Shown: one piece after another, positions 6,078 through 6,320 of the stretch
Numbering within the stretch: position 1 is the stretch's first letter
Layout: each line of letters opens with the position of its first letter
Source: Fimenecus stercoravium
GTDB lineage: Bacteria; Bacillota; Clostridia; Oscillospirales; Acutalibacteraceae
Reading direction: 5' to 3'
NCBI GenBank assembly: GCA_018711545.1
Contig: DVIC01000104.1
Span: 1-6,320, forward strand
Length of the DNA stretch: 6,320 nt
Program-made: the position numbers and the translations under genes
The notes under the pieces: model-generated
What the model was told of the DNA's origin: nothing
Databases searched by the model: none
What the model saw: only the letters and a program-made list of their open reading frames with translations

Positions 6078-6320
6078 ATGAAAATCATAACCGTGTGCGG
6101 GAGCTTAAAGTTTCAGCAGGAAATGATGCGGGCAGTGGAAGCGCTTTCCCTACAGGGGAACTGTGTGCTGAGTGTTGTATATCCCGCTTCTCCGCAAAAA
6201 ATCTATACACAGGCGGAAAAAGAAATACTTGGTGCGATGCACAAGGAAAGGATCAAGCTGTCTGATGCGGTGTACATTGTAAATGTGGAAGGGTACATAG
6301 GCGAACAGACTAAAAGCGAA
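6078..6320 (+). CDS. Partial Rossmann-type protein, deoxyribosyltransferase-like
   Basis: The frame opens with ATG at 6078 and stays open for 81 codons to the window edge, so the C-terminus is missing. GAGGTG at 6064-6069, eight bases upstream, is a good ribosome binding site. The visible protein begins MKIITVCGSLKF, a short beta strand running into a glycine-serine loop. It later has SDAVYIVNVEGYIGEQTKSE at residues 62-81. That pairing of an N-terminal CGS loop with a VN-GYIG-xxT-SE segment resembles small proteins related to nucleoside 2-deoxyribosyltransferases and nucleoside-binding Rossmann folds. I recognise the pattern only by memory and cannot assign a substrate. No signal peptide or membrane helix is present, so it is probably cytoplasmic. 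The gene is independent of ldh because a strong terminator and its own promoter separate them. Confidence 0.75.
   Translation, partial: MKIITVCGSLKFQQEMMRAVEALSLQGNCVLSVVYPASPQKIYTQAEKEILGAMHKERIKLSDAVYIVNVEGYIGEQTKSE

Noticed and set aside
5137..6078. Long minus-strand open frame opposite ldh
   Set aside because: It passes through the ldh terminator and lies opposite a complete, conserved enzyme. Its composition is that of a reverse-frame artefact.

Overview
The window looks like ordinary chromosome from a low-to-mid GC, Gram-positive anaerobe of the class Clostridia, most likely Ruminococcaceae/Oscillospiraceae. This is inferred from purine-rich GGAGG-type ribosome binding sites, a TTG start, a secreted protein with a type I dockerin, a Firmicutes-style polyprenyl-phosphate sugar transferase with four N-terminal membrane segments, and an L-lactate dehydrogenase that keeps the fructose-1,6-bisphosphate site residues. 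I cannot name a species. No mobile element, CRISPR array, rRNA or tRNA is visible.

Layout, left to right. Bases 1-99 hold a promoter and a strong Shine-Dalgarno (SD) site. Bases 100-1221 (+) encode a secreted protein with a dockerin directly after the signal peptide and an unassigned C-terminal region. A GC-rich hairpin at 1239-1276, with A-rich sequence on one side and T-rich on the other, should end transcription from both directions. Bases 1309-2820 (-) encode a membrane sugar-1-phosphate transferase with an unusual 50-residue acidic tail. Bases 2821-3091 are a divergent control region in which two promoters on opposite strands cover the same DNA. Bases 3092-4927 (+) encode a glutamine-dependent asparagine synthetase. 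Bases 4984-5946 (+) encode L-lactate dehydrogenase, probably partly co-transcribed with asnB because no terminator separates them. A strong terminator follows at 5968-6004. A new promoter then precedes a gene that starts at 6078 and runs off the right edge; it resembles a small Rossmann-type nucleotide or deoxyribosyltransferase-like protein.

The genes do not form an obvious single pathway. They are a secretion/adhesion gene, a gene that starts a surface glycan, an amino-acid (or envelope amidation) gene and a fermentation gene. The less expected content is in the short regions between genes. The asnB leader can fold into a hairpin that buries its SD, and it has an upstream competitor sequence. 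The sugar-transferase leader has a small perfect hairpin filling its over-long SD-to-ATG spacer. A 12-bp inverted repeat with a TATAAA in its loop sits just before the ldh SD. I found no clearly new multi-gene system here; these leader structures and the transferase tail are the best leads.
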